NCBI GenBank assembly: GCA_905250025.1
Contig: CAJNOJ010000190.1
Location: 62,001-126,000, forward strand
Direction: 5' to 3'
Source: Adineta ricciae
Taxonomy: Eukaryota; Rotifera; Eurotatoria; Adinetida; Adinetidae
Length of the DNA: 64,000 nucleotides
A program made the position numbers and the translations under genes. The notes below the pieces were generated by a model, which searched no databases, was not told the origin of the DNA, and saw only the letters and a program-made list of their open reading frames with translations. How positions within the stretch are numbered: the stretch's first letter is position 1; every line of letters starts with the position of its first letter. Positions 24,069-36,100 of the stretch are shown here, piece by piece.

Positions 24069-24927
24069 TTGTATGCAATTCAAACGTACTGAAAGAAGAT
24101 CAGGTTGATCTCACCTTAATATTCTAAGAACTGAGTTCACTTCACTAATGTTTCTAAAATATACAATGAATGAGAAAAGAAAGAGAAAGACGTTTTTCTT
24201 GCGTGAAACATGATATTTACGCATGCTCATATGTTCCATCATGTATGTTTCTTTATTTTTTATAAAGTGGACTATAGGATCTAATAAAACGCATCTTGAT
24301 GAGTTTCCATTATACTAGCAACATCGCCTGATTACTTTGCACAATACATTTCATGTTTAACATAATACATTAGTAAAACAATAATGAAGCAATAAATCCT
24401 TGAAAAGTTCTTTTTCATCATATCACATAGGACACACACACTTTCCTTGTGCATATCATGATACCTGTTGCACAACAAATGACTCCTACTTTATGCTACT
24501 CAAGGCCCATGTGAAACATACGATGAACTGAAAATGGCAAGCTATGCTCGCTTTATTTTGTATGCAACAAGTAGTTCAATGTGTACTACTAGAGTCAACA
24601 AGTAAAGATGATTGTTTACACGTTATGTCGCAATAAAAGGACTCGATGCTTTCATTGACACTTGCGTGTAGAACTAAGTTTTTCAGGTAAACTACATGGC
24701 AGGTGATGATTAAGTTTGTAAATGTGAAAGAATTAATGATGATTGACAACGACATGTTATAATGATCATCAAGTACTTATTATCTTGGCCGAGTGAGAGT
24801 TCATTAAGTATCGTGCCGAGTTCATTCATTGATTTTACGCTTTATTGTGTGTCGAAATTAAGCAAAAAAATAAAAATATAATTGAATATCTTTACAATCA
24901 AACAGAAATCATAAGGAACGTATAAAT
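24069..24927. other. Intergenic, no gene seen
   Basis: A/T-rich spacer between opsin A and the ankyrin gene; no coding signal. Confidence 0.45.
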
Positions 24928-26863
24928 TTAATTCGATGCGTTTATATCTAATAATTTATAAGTTTTCATCGACAGTCGTAAATCATCATCCAGCAAATGA
25001 CTGCTATTCAACGAAGGAAAATCCAGTAGTTCGTCTAGTTTCATTGGTGATGTTAACATTTTCAAAGCTAAACTTTTCATCTGATGTGCAGGCAATGATT
25101 GCAATGGATCTGCTGATTGTTCTGTTAGTGCTTGATTTGGATTGATTAATGGTGGAAGTGTTCGTTGACCCTTGAATTTATGTGTTAGCACTGACCATGT
25201 TGAATGTGAATGTTGCAAATCAACTTGTGACGCCCATTTGTTTGTCGATGATGATGTCGTTGAAAAGATCGTTGATGTTTTCCTCATTTTTTTCTCAGGA
25301 TTTTTGATTGTTTTCGAACTCTTCTGATATTTAGTTGATTGTTGCTGCTGGAGAAGTGAGATGTCGTCTAGCGATTTACCGACGGGAAGTTCGATTGAAT
25401 TTGTTTCTTGCAAACTGGGTAAATCGATCGTTGAACTTATCTGAAAGATTTCCTGCAAACCTTTCTCGAGTAAATCATGTTGCGTAGGTTGTCGTTGGTT
25501 TCGATGATAAACTACCGAATTCTTAAAACGAAGAATGCAAAGCTGACGTAGAGAAAGGACTTGATTATCATGACAACACAGACGATTTTCCGTCTGTTCA
25601 CTAATGAAAACAACATTAGCATTCGTTTTGTAATTCAACATATTCAACAGATAGATGATCGTGTTCAATTGATTCAAATAAGCCAAATCTAGTAAAGTTC
25701 GTCCGAGATAATCCTGATGCTCACGATAATCAACAAATTGTATAAAACGATAAAATAAACATATATGTCGTTTTAATACGATTGTTGATGATAGCATAGC
25801 ATGTAAACATGTTTGATCTTCATTATCTAAATGATAAGCATTTGCACCAGCACGAATTAGTACTAATGCAATATCGAGATGACCTTCGATGCAAGCATAA
25901 AATAATGGAGTTTGATTTCGATGATCACCTTGATTAAGTGCTTGCAATGTGTTGTCATCATTAGATGATGTGAGAAGTTCTTGAAGAACTGGCAATGAAC
26001 CGAGAAAAGCAGCAATGTGTAATGCTGTCATATGTCGATCATTGATTGCACAGAGGTCCGCATGATGAGAGAGCAGAAATGCGCATATTGCTGGTTGATT
26101 GCTAGCACAGGCGCACATCAGCGGTGTCCAATTTTGACTGAAAGAAAACATTCGATGTCGACAAGTTCAATCCGATCGAACTTACGCATCGGGTTTGTGC
26201 AGAATTGTCTGTTCGGGATCTTGTGTAGTTAGAAAATGTTGAACTAATCGAAGATTTCCTGTTGATACAGCCAGATGAAATGCGTTTCGACCTGTATTAT
26301 CGTGTTTAAACATATCAGCACCGTGTGATAAAAGTATCTGTACAACCTATGCATCTAGCGATAATCATATTATTTTTCTGTTCTTTCTCAAGCGAATAAT
26401 TAACCTCACTTCTTCATAGCCCATATAAGCTGCAATATGAAGTGGCGTTGATGAACTTATATCAGTTACATTGATTTGTGCACCGGCTTGAAGTAACATT
26501 TGAATAGCGCGTAGATTAGCTGATTCAACCGCAACATGTAAAGCTGTTGCTTTTGTGGAAGGATCTGGTTGGTCTGGTGGGAAACCTGAAATATGATCTC
26601 GTTGCTCTTTAACGAGTTTGGATGTTTATAACAAACATAATGTTATTCATCATGCGCTACAAACCTGTCAGCAAATATTTGTGCAATGAATCGGTATCTT
26701 TGTCTTGAGCAGCATTCACGAACGTATTTGCATCTAAGCTTGGAACAAGCGATAGAGTTGATTTTCGATCAGTACTTGACGGTCCACGAAACAAATCGCG
26801 TAGACGCTAAAATTACCCGAAAAAAGCCACCATCATTCAATGAATATTCATAGAAGTTACCAT
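24928..26863 (-). CDS. Ankyrin-repeat protein with a 3-nt first coding exon
   Basis: Exons: 26863-26861 (just the ATG), 26806-26665, 26585-26410, 26346-26186, 26137-24928, giving 563 residues in one consistent frame. Residues about 40-320 carry at least seven ankyrin repeats (TALHVAVESANLRAIQMLL; TPLHIAAYMGYEEVVQILL; TPLMCACASNQPAICAFLL; TALHIAAFLGSLPVLQELL; TPLFYACIEGHLDIALVLI). The rest is Ser/Thr-rich and disordered, ending KTYKLLDINASN. The ATG-only exon is inferred: an in-frame stop lies just upstream, reading through the donor GTAACT meets a stop within nine codons, and exon 2 has no other start. I cannot name the orthologue; ankyrin scaffold function is the limit of what can be said. 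Confidence 0.8.
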
Positions 26864-27969
26864 GTTTTATTTATGTTTGCTGGCAAAGTCGACCACGAAT
26901 GTAGGAAGAAGAATAGAAAAGTAAAGGTACGATAGTAGACTGTTGTTGACATCAAATTTTCGTTCTTTTCATTGTTCTATGACTCGGCATGACGTAGAGG
27001 AGACGAGATAGTTCATTGATATATTGGGTCTGTTCGTTTGTACTGACTGATTGTTGAAAAAGAAAGTAAAATGAAATACTAGCAGGTGATTCGTATTATT
27101 CGTGAATGAAAATCAAAAAAGGAAGAAATCGGCAGAGAAACGAATGATTTATTCTATGTAAACTAATGTTGATAGTGTGGTGATGGTGATGGTGAAAAGA
27201 ACAAGAAAAAAAGAAACAAGCAAAAATGGCATAGTGTGGAATTGGTACAATAGTAAGATGAAGAAAGAGGGAGAGGAAAGGAGAGAAGAGAAGAAGAGGA
27301 AAAAGCTTGTTCTTGTTGTTGTTGTGCGATTTAGAGACCTGGCGATGTTAGTAGACCGATAAATAAAAAAAAAGAAAAGAGCATGTGCTATGCATTGAGT
27401 AGGTTCTTTGATAACGTTAGATTAAGAAGGACAAATAGAGAAGAAAACAAAAGAATTGATGACATGGATAATTGAAAACAGAAGTTCGAATCTTGAGTTC
27501 GGTTTTTCTATTTGAATAGATTGAAGAATTGAATAAATCTTCCAAACGAACAAATATCATTTATGTACTATCGATTAAAACATCAAAGTTACATCGAATA
27601 CTTGTCAGTTCGAGTCGATATTTACTAATTTCCATTATTTTATTCAGTATCATCGATTAATTCCTCTCGTAACATTCTTTTCTTTCGTCGATGTATAATA
27701 AAAACACGAGTTGTGCAGATATTTCAACAATTTATGACCTTGTTCGGTTTTTTACTGTACATATGTATATAAATGTGATAAAAACAGGTATTTAATTATT
27801 TGGAATACACAGAAATAAAACGAACTGATTCATTTACACATGGAAGTACCTGATAATTGTTAAAAATATCTATGAATGAGTAGAAAAAAAAGGCGAAAGA
27901 AGAAAAAAACTATGCCGCTTGGTCAAATTCAAACGGAGAGACTGATAACGACAGGAATGACAAAGCCTA
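26864..27969. other. Intergenic, polypurine tract
   Basis: No supported gene. A strand-biased purine run lies at about 27240-27307 (GAAGAAAGAGGGAGAGG-like), and the rest is A/T-rich. The ORF at 27177-27362 is a product of this low complexity. Confidence 0.5.
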
Positions 27970-29175
27970 TCAACGGAACTGTCTTGATCTCAATTCGAGT
28001 ATTGTTTTCATAGCAAAAATGAACATTGCAGCAAACATAAGAACAATAAATGATAAATTGCACAAACAAAATGAGAAAGCGATATGTTTTTTCAATCGAG
28101 TCCGTCCCTCTTGTTGTTTTAATAAATGTTGTTGTACTTGAAATTGTCGGCGAGCGTCCAATTGAGCAAATGTATCTAATTGTATGTCTTCAGCGTCAAG
28201 TAAACGCCCAAGAACAAGATCACGAGTACTCATCGAAAAAACTCGTCCGTCGCGTTCAACATGAACGACTTCGCTTACAGGAATGTTTTTCAAATCGAAT
28301 CGTGTCTTCTGAGTTTTCTTTTTCGCGACTAAACCATCATCTTGTTGGCGTAGAAGATTCATCTCGCGTATGTCGAACACTTGTGCGCGAATCTTTTCAC
28401 GTAAGTTCACCCAACGTAAATCTTGCTCGAGCACTTTCATTCGTGCGTAGGAATCGCTCATCATTGCGATATCGTGTAAACGATGACGAACAATGTGCCA
28501 TTTGGAATTACGTGGTAAATGATGTGGATGTCGACGATTACGTGGAGGGTTCGTTGACGAACGAGGCGAAAGTTTTTCTGTGGAACGACGGCGACTTAAT
28601 GAACGTAAGGTTGTCGAAGATGAAAATGAGGAATGAATTCGACGACTAAAACGATGATCAAGAAGAGTTCGGCGTATATAATCGGTTGCATTTGGTTTCG
28701 TTGATTTACCATTGGTGAGTGATGGGTCAGATTGTCGGAGTTCATTTTCACGTTCTGGTGGACTCGATACTTCCGATTGACTAAGAGTAAGACCTTCGTG
28801 GACACTGGCGTTTTCATCGGGATAGAGCGTGACACGGATGTCCGATGGCGAACGTCTGGCACGCGCTGCTAGTTTTAGACGTCTTTGATGGCGAGGAAGA
28901 CGAGGCGTTTTGACGAGTGTACGATTTGTTTCGTCGAGATCGTCATCGGTGGTGTCGACTGACGATTCCTTGTTGAGGAAAATATCTACTGTTGAACGCG
29001 ATACTTGATTATGGCGTTGTTGTCGTTCAGTCTCAATCGATTGAATGATAGTTGGCGGGAGTGGTTTGAAGATTTTTGCAGGCGGACCTAACAGATAATG
29101 ATGTTCAGCTTGCGTCTGAATTATTGGTCTTGTATCGTCATCGGTCGGCGCATTATACGTGATTGTTGTAGCCAT
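27970..29175 (-). CDS. Orphan basic protein with C-terminal membrane anchor
   Basis: Intronless ORF of 401 residues from the first true ATG (MATTITYNAPTDDD); three in-frame codons upstream begin with TTG and are not used. The first 230 residues are Ser/Arg/Pro-rich and probably disordered (RRLKLAARARRSPSDIR; SRRRSTEKLSPRSS). A helical segment follows (KWHIVRHRLHDIAMMSDSYA; LEQDLRWVNLREKIRAQVFD), then a predicted coiled-coil part (DARRQFQVQQHLLKQQEGRT), and a single hydrophobic segment (FSFCLCNLSFIVLMFAAMFI) with only about 15 residues after it. The arrangement suggests a tail-anchored membrane protein. I do not recognise a family. The long clean frame and GC-rich third positions support a real gene. 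Confidence 0.7.
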   Translation of the reverse strand: MATTITYNAPTDDDTRPIIQTQAEHHYLLGPPAKIFKPLPPTIIQSIETERQQRHNQVSRSTVDIFLNKESSVDTTDDDLDETNRTLVKTPRLPRHQRRLKLAARARRSPSDIRVTLYPDENASVHEGLTLSQSEVSSPPERENELRQSDPSLTNGKSTKPNATDYIRRTLLDHRFSRRIHSSFSSSTTLRSLSRRRSTEKLSPRSSTNPPRNRRHPHHLPRNSKWHIVRHRLHDIAMMSDSYARMKVLEQDLRWVNLREKIRAQVFDIREMNLLRQQDDGLVAKKKTQKTRFDLKNIPVSEVVHVERDGRVFSMSTRDLVLGRLLDAEDIQLDTFAQLDARRQFQVQQHLLKQQEGRTRLKKHIAFSFCLCNLSFIVLMFAAMFIFAMKTILELRSRQFR

Positions 29176-32100
29176 TGGTATCAATCAATCACATTTAGAA
29201 ATCGAACATCTCGAAACAAATAAATGGTTTGTTAATATCCAATTATGTAAATTTATCAAGTATAAATTGCTTTCGATAGCATTCGGATAGGTAGCATTTG
29301 ATTTCGTAGGTGGGGAATAGAAAAAAATATATAGAGGAAAACAAGGGAATCGATCCAGATGGGTACTGTACGTGTGTAGGATTATGTGTCAAATGGCTGT
29401 CGGGTGGAATAATCTATCCGAAGAGACAGTCAATAACAATCAATTCGTTATCATTGGTGTTCGTAAATCATTATCGATTTGTCATTAAAATGTTAAAAAA
29501 CAACGCCATGAAAGAAAAGAAGAAAAAAAAAGCCTACCTGTACTGTATTCATTGTGCTGTCGCAGAACGAAATCACTTAGGCGATACACATTATCAGACA
29601 AATAAAAGAAACTCCAAAAGAAAAAGAAAACGAAAAAAGAACATTTCATGGATATCAGATTCTTAAATATCATTTCATCGAATATCTCCACGTCTGATAA
29701 AATCTTCAAGGTTATATGTATTTTCATCTTAATTGACAATCCTGACAAGATTTCTTGCATACTTAGAGGAATCCTTTCGATTATTTTCATAATGACACAT
29801 TTTTTTTTCGAATTGCTTAGACATTTAACTCGGTTAAATATTATCCTGTTTCGCCGCCTCCACTCCATGTCATTCTTCTACGGAACTGCTTGCTTTGACG
29901 TAGACAATCTCGTATGTTGAGATAAAGATTTTCGCCTTGATAAACCTGACATGTCACTAAATCTTCGTTTGTTTGACCAATTACACATGTATTTTTAAAG
30001 TGACTTCTATTAGAATTACATCACGTATTTCAATATTGATTCGTTAATGAAAACAAGTCATTGACGTCGGCGTTTGTTCTGTTCGTTTTGACGAGTTTCA
30101 CATAAAAATAACGATAATGACCGAAGGAACACCGAGAAAAATGACACACAACGTACAGATGTAACTAACTCGCATTTTTCTCTCAACTATACATCTCTCA
30201 TCCTATAAAATATCGAGTCTGTTAGACTCGTGTGTCTTCATAGAGAAAGTCAAGGCGAAATTTGTTAATCAAATTTAACAAGTCTTAGAGAGAAAAAGAA
30301 AAAGACATTTCCTCTCGCTTGTCGTTCGAGAGAAAAAACAAACTTATGCATTGATTAATTAATCAGAAAAAGTAGTAAGAAATATATACGAAGAAAACAA
30401 ATCGATTATTTTCGTTATCATGGACGAAAAAAGGGTGAATTTATCATTATACTTTGACGCTTAAATCAAGTCAACTCTCAAATTTCTATTTCCGATTCAA
30501 TATCGAAAGCGACTTGTATTAAAAGCGTAATTTGATCTGCTCGCTAAACTTATGAGAAGTACTTTGAAACATTGAATCAAACATGTTCTACTTACCGCAC
30601 TTATTATGAAATGTAAAAAAAAACCATTGACATCAACTTTTTTTCTTTTCCTTTGTTCTTATTTGGATGCTAAAAAAATTCAAATATCTCTCTCTCTCTC
30701 CCTCCGCGACATCAGTAAATAAACGTTCTCATGCTTACTGCCATAATCAATTATTAACAGGGTCTTGCTTTGCTGTATATGCACTTGAAATGAAGATTGC
30801 TCGAGAATGAAAATCAACTTGTTAGACTAGAAACATCACGAATAATAAGAAATTCAAATAGAGAAAATGTTGATTTGCAAGATGAAATTTACTTTTCAAT
30901 GTAAATACTCCGTAGGGAATTCATCACACCCGGAAACGAAGTATTTACTCAGAAGAATCAATTGCTGTGGAAGAATGAAACATGTTGCGAAAGGCAAAGA
31001 TCATTTTCAAAGTACTCGTAAACAAAGATGATTTATAAAGAGTAAATTTATGACGAAAAAAAAATCTGGAAAAGAAAACATCTGTTTGTTCTTATCAAAC
31101 GAAAAGTCATATCCGAACTGCAAGCTTCAAGTGTACTTTTATATGGTTCGAACAACCCGAAAAAGATTGGAACAGTTTGTTTATTCAGAAAAACATTCGT
31201 GAATGATGATGTAATTAACAAACTCGCATCCATTTCGGTACATGACGAGTCAACAAACGATGATTGAATGTCCAATGGATATTGATTTGTATATCTCCTC
31301 CGGCTGTTTTACATACAAATTATCTTCGCAGTAGCCGCGGAACGAGAAACAATTGCATATTAACTTTTCCTAGAAGATACATTTTTGAATAACACAAATA
31401 GAGACGAAAGATTCATCTAATTGGTACGTTTTCAAAGAACTACACCCGAACACTTTGATGAGAGTCAACTTGGAATAAACAGCTGTACTTGTTTATTCGA
31501 TTTATATTACTAAATAAGAATCTGTACCACTTTCTAATCAAGTCGCGCTTTACTACGAGAGACTCGGTGATCGTCTGTCTTAATTATAAGATGTGTAACA
31601 TAATCATACATCGCTATTTGATTTTTGTATAGACATTTCGATAAACAACTCTAAGATTACCAGCAAATTCTTTACGAACCGAGAACGAATACCACCCGTT
31701 GAGAAATAATTATTTATTAGGATGAGAAATCACGAGGTGTTACAACTCAAACGAGATGATGTTGATGTGATCTTCTTTTCGAATCAATTTTTTGATGTAC
31801 CGCTCAATTTTTCTCAAGATGGCAGTCACTGCCAATCAGAGCAAATCTGAAATGGATCATCGCCTGGATCAAGAAGTTTAAACGTGCAGATGTTGACATG
31901 ATGATTTTATAAATAAATATTTTCCTGGAACATCATCATCATCATCGAACAGAGGGAAATGTCTTCATATGTTCTTTCTTTCTCTTAATGATCGAGTTTT
32001 TCCTTCGTCCTTCGATATATCTCAAACATCTGCACTAGTCGAAGATGGTACTCTTCTATCTATGATGGTCTTTTTTTCCATATCCACATAGACATATTTT

Positions 32101-32341
32101 TTTGTATCTTTGATGCATTATGCATCTTTCTCTTCCTCCGCCTCTCTCTCTCTCTCTCTAACTTTGTGATATACACTGTCAGAAGGACTGGCACTAGCAA
32201 GAAGATTATGTCAGCATGTATTTTATCTCTCTTTTGTACTTCTATAATGTCACTGATATCTGACGTGAGTGAGCATATCTATATATCTATCTATCAAAGA
32301 AGTCAAAGAACAGTCCAATCATTTCTACTTAGTAAATCGTC
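29176..32341. other. Intergenic, 3.1 kb, no gene seen
   Basis: A/T-rich with TC runs near 30688-30702 and 32144-32160. ORFs at 29310-29666, 29648-29920 and 31048-31275 lack domains. It is the shared upstream region of two divergent genes. I checked for splice-linked exons by eye and saw none that were convincing. Confidence 0.4.
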
Positions 32342-33472
32342 ATGATTCGGTATAAGCCTACAAGTAGTTCGATTAAGAGTCATCAGTCGACGGTGAGTTT
32401 ACCAAAGGAAGAAGTGAATGTTGTTCTACTCGGCAAACAAAATGTCGGCAAATCAGCACTAGTTGTGAAGTATTTGACAAAACGTTTCATCTGTGAATAT
32501 GATCCATTTCTCGGTTAGTTAAATCAATCAATTTTCCTTTGGAATCGCCAATGAAATGTTTTCTCATTCTAGAAGATACATATTGGAAACCAGATACTGT
32601 CGATCAGCAAGAAGTGCTTGTTAAAGTCATGGATACATATGGAAAGGTAAATGAGAGATTTTTGTAAATACCAAAAACGATAAATTTGATTTTCATCAAG
32701 GATGATAAACGTTTACCTTATTATTTAAAATGGGCTGACGCCGTTTTGATCACTTACAGCATCACGCAACAGGATAGTTTCGAAATGGCTTTGGGTTATC
32801 TCGATGCAATTACGAATTATTCGAGAAGTTTAAGCATCTCATCAAACGAACTGGTTTTGATACTATTAGGTACTAAACTCGATCTTGAACGAATGAGGTA
32901 AACAGTTTCTGCCGATGGGGAGAAGATGACTCATCGTCTATTACACGTTTAGAATAATCCCGAAATGCGAAGGTGAAGCTATTGCTGCTAAATTTAGTTG
33001 CGCCTTTTATGAAACAACAGCAGCCGAAGATTATGAATGTGTCCGACAGCTTTTCCACCGAACTGTACGAGAAGTACGGAAAGAACGTGAGCGCGTTGTA
33101 GCATCGAATTCAATTAATGAAGAAGCAAGATCAACTATTCCGATTCACTCAACGATAAATTTTCCTTCTCCTTCCTCATCTTCATCATCAAGCTCATCGA
33201 TACATTTCACGATAGCAAACGAACCAGATAAACCACCATCGATCAATATCCCATTACCGCCACCTCTACCAGTAAATCTCGTACAGAAATTAGGTAAACA
33301 AGGTAAAGTCGATTTGCAATCATCGATTCATTCGTCTCACACAAATTTATTACACTCCTCAACGCCAAAAGCAGGTTCGCCTGTGACAACACACACTACA
33401 TCTCATGTAACAACACCGAAAGCAAAACGACCGCCTTCGAAAACGTCGGTCTTGTCTATGTTTTTCAAATGA
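32342..33472 (+). CDS. RASL12/RERG-like small GTPase
   Basis: Ras-superfamily GTP-binding protein. Exons: 32342-32513, 32573-32646, 32701-32897, 32953-33472; 320 residues with consistent phases. The P-loop is GKQNVGKS. The switch I region [14 protein letters not shown] closely follows RASL12 (FISEYDP.LEDTY). The DxxG motif is DTYG, followed by Lys where Ras has catalytic Gln61. The base-specificity motif is TKLD in place of NKxD, and ETTA stands for the SAx loop. After the G domain (about 190 residues) comes a 130-residue Ser/Pro/Thr-rich tail ending SVLSMFFK, with no CAAX box, so no prenylation is expected. Weak intrinsic GTP hydrolysis is inference from the missing Gln. An acceptor-like TTTCTACTTAG sits 10 bases before the ATG. 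Confidence 0.88.
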
Positions 33473-33518
33473 ATTTTGTCGTTGTATATTAATAATAAAA
33501 CTTATGCCAATATTATCA

Positions 33519-34457
33519 TCAGATAGCAGAAGAAAGTAGTTGTCCTTGATAGGTAACTCCGCTATCACTAACAAAACAATAACTAAGCGTATCACCGGTT
33601 AATTGGACTTCGTAAGGTGTTCTATTCGATGTTGACGAAGCGTCTGTTGCATTGATAACTGAATTTGCAGGTGTAGCAGAAACAATTGGTTTTGATGGCA
33701 ATACTAACGGATGATTATCAACACTGGTTTCTTTGAGGGTGTGTAATGATGTTATTTCTCTGAAGGGTAATGCTTGATTTAAATTCAAACGATAATTTGT
33801 CGTTATTAACGATGATGATCTTTGCAACGGACGATGAGATGTAGTTGGTCGTGATTTTTGTTTCGATGTTGCTGTTGGTATGGCAGGCATCGATGCTGTG
33901 TCTGTCGTTGACGCTCCAAGTGATAAGTTCGACATTGATTGGAGTGAATACGATGGTGTTTTGTTCGAATTCAATGTTATTGCTGTATCGACACTTTCTG
34001 TGCCATCTAATTCCTGTTGTTCTTGTTTACGACGTAGACGAGCTAAGGATTGTCGTCGAAGATAGGCGAGAAAATGCCCATATTGGAGATGCGGACGCGG
34101 CGGTGCCGATGAATTCAATGTAGGAAATTGTTGGGGAAGGGGTAATGGATTTGAATTTGGGTTGGGTGTTTGCGTTGATGATGTTCGATGAGAATTACCA
34201 GATGCATTAACAACGTATAAATAACGGGTATCTCGAGGATATTGTTGATGGTTAGAATAATAGGATGTTGATGAACGTGGGAGTAGTGTTGGGTAGATGA
34301 TCGAAGTTTTTGGTATTTGTGAGGCAACTGAAGGATGCGAAGGTGTTGTACGTGATTTCGGATGTGAATAATTGGTGGGAGGTAATTTTAGACGAACATC
34401 ATTTGCTTTTGGAAAAGATATGGTTATTTGTTTTGTTGACTTGTGATCTGCAGACAT
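33519..34457 (-). CDS. Orphan Ser/Pro/Thr-rich protein
   Basis: Intronless frame of 312 residues from the ATG at 34457 (MSADHKSTKQITISF); the frame runs 14 codons further upstream, but only from a TTG. Composition is Ser/Thr/Pro/Asn-rich and mostly disordered. The one structured-looking segment is YGHFLAYLRRQSLARLRRKQ, an amphipathic basic helix, and the C-terminus (VQLTGDTLSYCFVSDSGVTY) looks like a small beta hairpin. No family recognised. The gene is convergent with the RASL12-like gene, with only 46 bp between stop codons, so their 3'UTRs must overlap or be very short. Confidence 0.6.
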   Translation of the reverse strand: MSADHKSTKQITISFPKANDVRLKLPPTNYSHPKSRTTPSHPSVASQIPKTSIIYPTLLPRSSTSYYSNHQQYPRDTRYLYVVNASGNSHRTSSTQTPNPNSNPLPLPQQFPTLNSSAPPRPHLQYGHFLAYLRRQSLARLRRKQEQQELDGTESVDTAITLNSNKTPSYSLQSMSNLSLGASTTDTASMPAIPTATSKQKSRPTTSHRPLQRSSSLITTNYRLNLNQALPFREITSLHTLKETSVDNHPLVLPSKPIVSATPANSVINATDASSTSNRTPYEVQLTGDTLSYCFVSDSGVTYQGQLLSSAI

Positions 34458-35274
34458 TCGGCTGTGTTTTACTTTCGAACGAGAGCAAGAAATGATCAAC
34501 GATCCACTACTGTCGAAAGTTGAATGGTTTCATCAATGATGAATGAATAAATTATCATGGATTGTTCGTATTGGACGTTTTTTTCTTCTTCTAGTTACCG
34601 TTGTTTCGACTTTGAATTATGCGTCGGTAATGGAAAATTTTACACCTTTGCTCTGCTTTTCTACTAAAAATTGAAGAGATTCGAAGCTTTAGAAATAGTA
34701 GACAAAAGAAGTAGGAATGAAATAGAAATGAAGAATTTTTCAACGATAATTAGAATGTCAGCTTCTGTAATATATCGTTCGTTCTTCTTTAACAAAGAAA
34801 AGTAACTTTTTGACATTGTGTAATCAGTGAAATTGAAAAAAAAGAACAACGGAGAGAAAGAATGAAATCCGAGATTTTGTCAATATGTTTTAGACAAAGA
34901 AAACACGAAACAGAATACAATGGATGAACTAAGAATAACTCTGCAAAACAAAAAATTTTCAACATATGTTGTCTTGAATAGTTAATTTTCGGAAGTAGTT
35001 CTTCATTTCACTGACAGAAGAATGCGTCATTCAAAAGTTCATTACCTGAAAAGCTAAAATATTTTGTCGTGATTCCATTCAAGCACGTTGCTAATAACAA
35101 AAAGCTAACTATGCGCATCTTTAGCAGAACATTCTCGCAATTCCTGCAGATGTCGCATGTTACCATCGCGATCTGATATAATCTCATCAGTTGCTGATTG
35201 GTGAACATCTCAAATATTTATTTCTACTTGTGCTGTGTGTGTTGTTTATTTGCATATTAGAATCGATTTTGAAC
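34458..35274. other. Intergenic, no gene seen
   Basis: Shared upstream region of the divergent Ser/Pro-rich gene and selenoprotein T; A/T-rich, nothing recognised. Confidence 0.4.
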
Positions 35275-36000
35275 ATGATCGAACGAAAGATTCTGTTCGG
35301 TCTCGGTCTTGTTCTTCTATGGACATGTTACGATCTCACGCAGATATATTTGACTCCATCTACGAGCGAATCGAAATCAACTGAATCTACTTCATCAACT
35401 TTCGACAGTCATTCCGATGCATCATACGAACAATCTTCAAATATTCCAGCACCTAAAATAAAGAACCACGGTGTGCAAACCATCAAGTTTCTCTTTTGCC
35501 ATAGCTGAGGGTAACTATACATGCGAATATCTCAGATTCTCAATTGGAAATCTCTCTAATCTTCTTATAGGTACCGAAATGTGTTTGAACAGTTTGCACA
35601 ACTTGTTCGAACACATTACCCTGGCATGGAAGTGGAGGGCGAAAACTACCCACCACCGCCAACCAAAGCATTGATTGCTCGTGTATTGTCTATGGTGAAG
35701 ATGGCTTTACTCGTTTGTCTTCTTTTCAGTCAAAATCCTTTTGCACTTCTAAATATTCCTACACCAGCAGTCTATTCATGGGCATTACAAAATAAGATGT
35801 ATGCGTGTTTGATGGTCTTTTTCTTCTCAAACTCAATTGAATCATCTCTGATTTCCACGGGCGCATTTGAAATATCTGTTAATGATGTTCCACTATGGTC
35901 CAAACTTCAGACAGGTCGCTTACCATCGGCCAATGAATTCATTCAAATGTTACAAACATTTGCAACTAATTCGAACTTGAATACTGCTGTTCCTTATTAA
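35275..36000 (+). CDS. SELENOT: Selenoprotein T (Sec encoded by TGA at 35506-35508)
   Basis: ER-membrane thioredoxin-like oxidoreductase. Exons 35275-35510 and 35571-36000 give 221 residues if the in-frame TGA at codon 78 is read as selenocysteine. The redox motif is then C-H-S-U followed by GYRNVFEQF, matching the family's CxxU-GYRRVFEEY. Downstream landmarks are VEGENYPPPP, KMYACLMVFFFSNSIE, STGAFEISVNDVPLWSKL and LPSANEFIQML, all in the positions seen in SelT. The start MIERKILFGLGLVLLWTCYD gives an N-terminal signal/anchor; a second hydrophobic segment lies after the redox motif (MVKMALLVCLLF). Read conventionally the gene would be cut in two, just before the splice site. A SECIS-like hairpin lies about 100 bases after the stop. 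Confidence 0.95.
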
Positions 36001-36100
36001 TTTCTAGTCTTGCAAAGAAAAACCCCAAAGTTTCATTTCTTACTTGGTGTTTTCGATGTTTCAATTTGAAGTAATCTTTCTTATACATCACTTGATTGAT

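Noticed and set aside
27177-27362. Lys/Glu-rich ORF in a polypurine tract
   Set aside because: Low-complexity translation of a GA-rich repeat.
28050-28649. Plus-strand ORF of 199 residues
   Set aside because: Lies antisense within the tail-anchored protein gene and has no domain; the minus-strand frame is longer and structured.
29310-29920. Two overlapping plus-strand ORFs
   Set aside because: No domain, no splice links, ends in a Lys/Arg low-complexity stretch.
35191-35508. Selenoprotein T first exon as an independent 105-residue ORF
   Set aside because: It opens at TTG and stops at the TGA that is best explained as selenocysteine.
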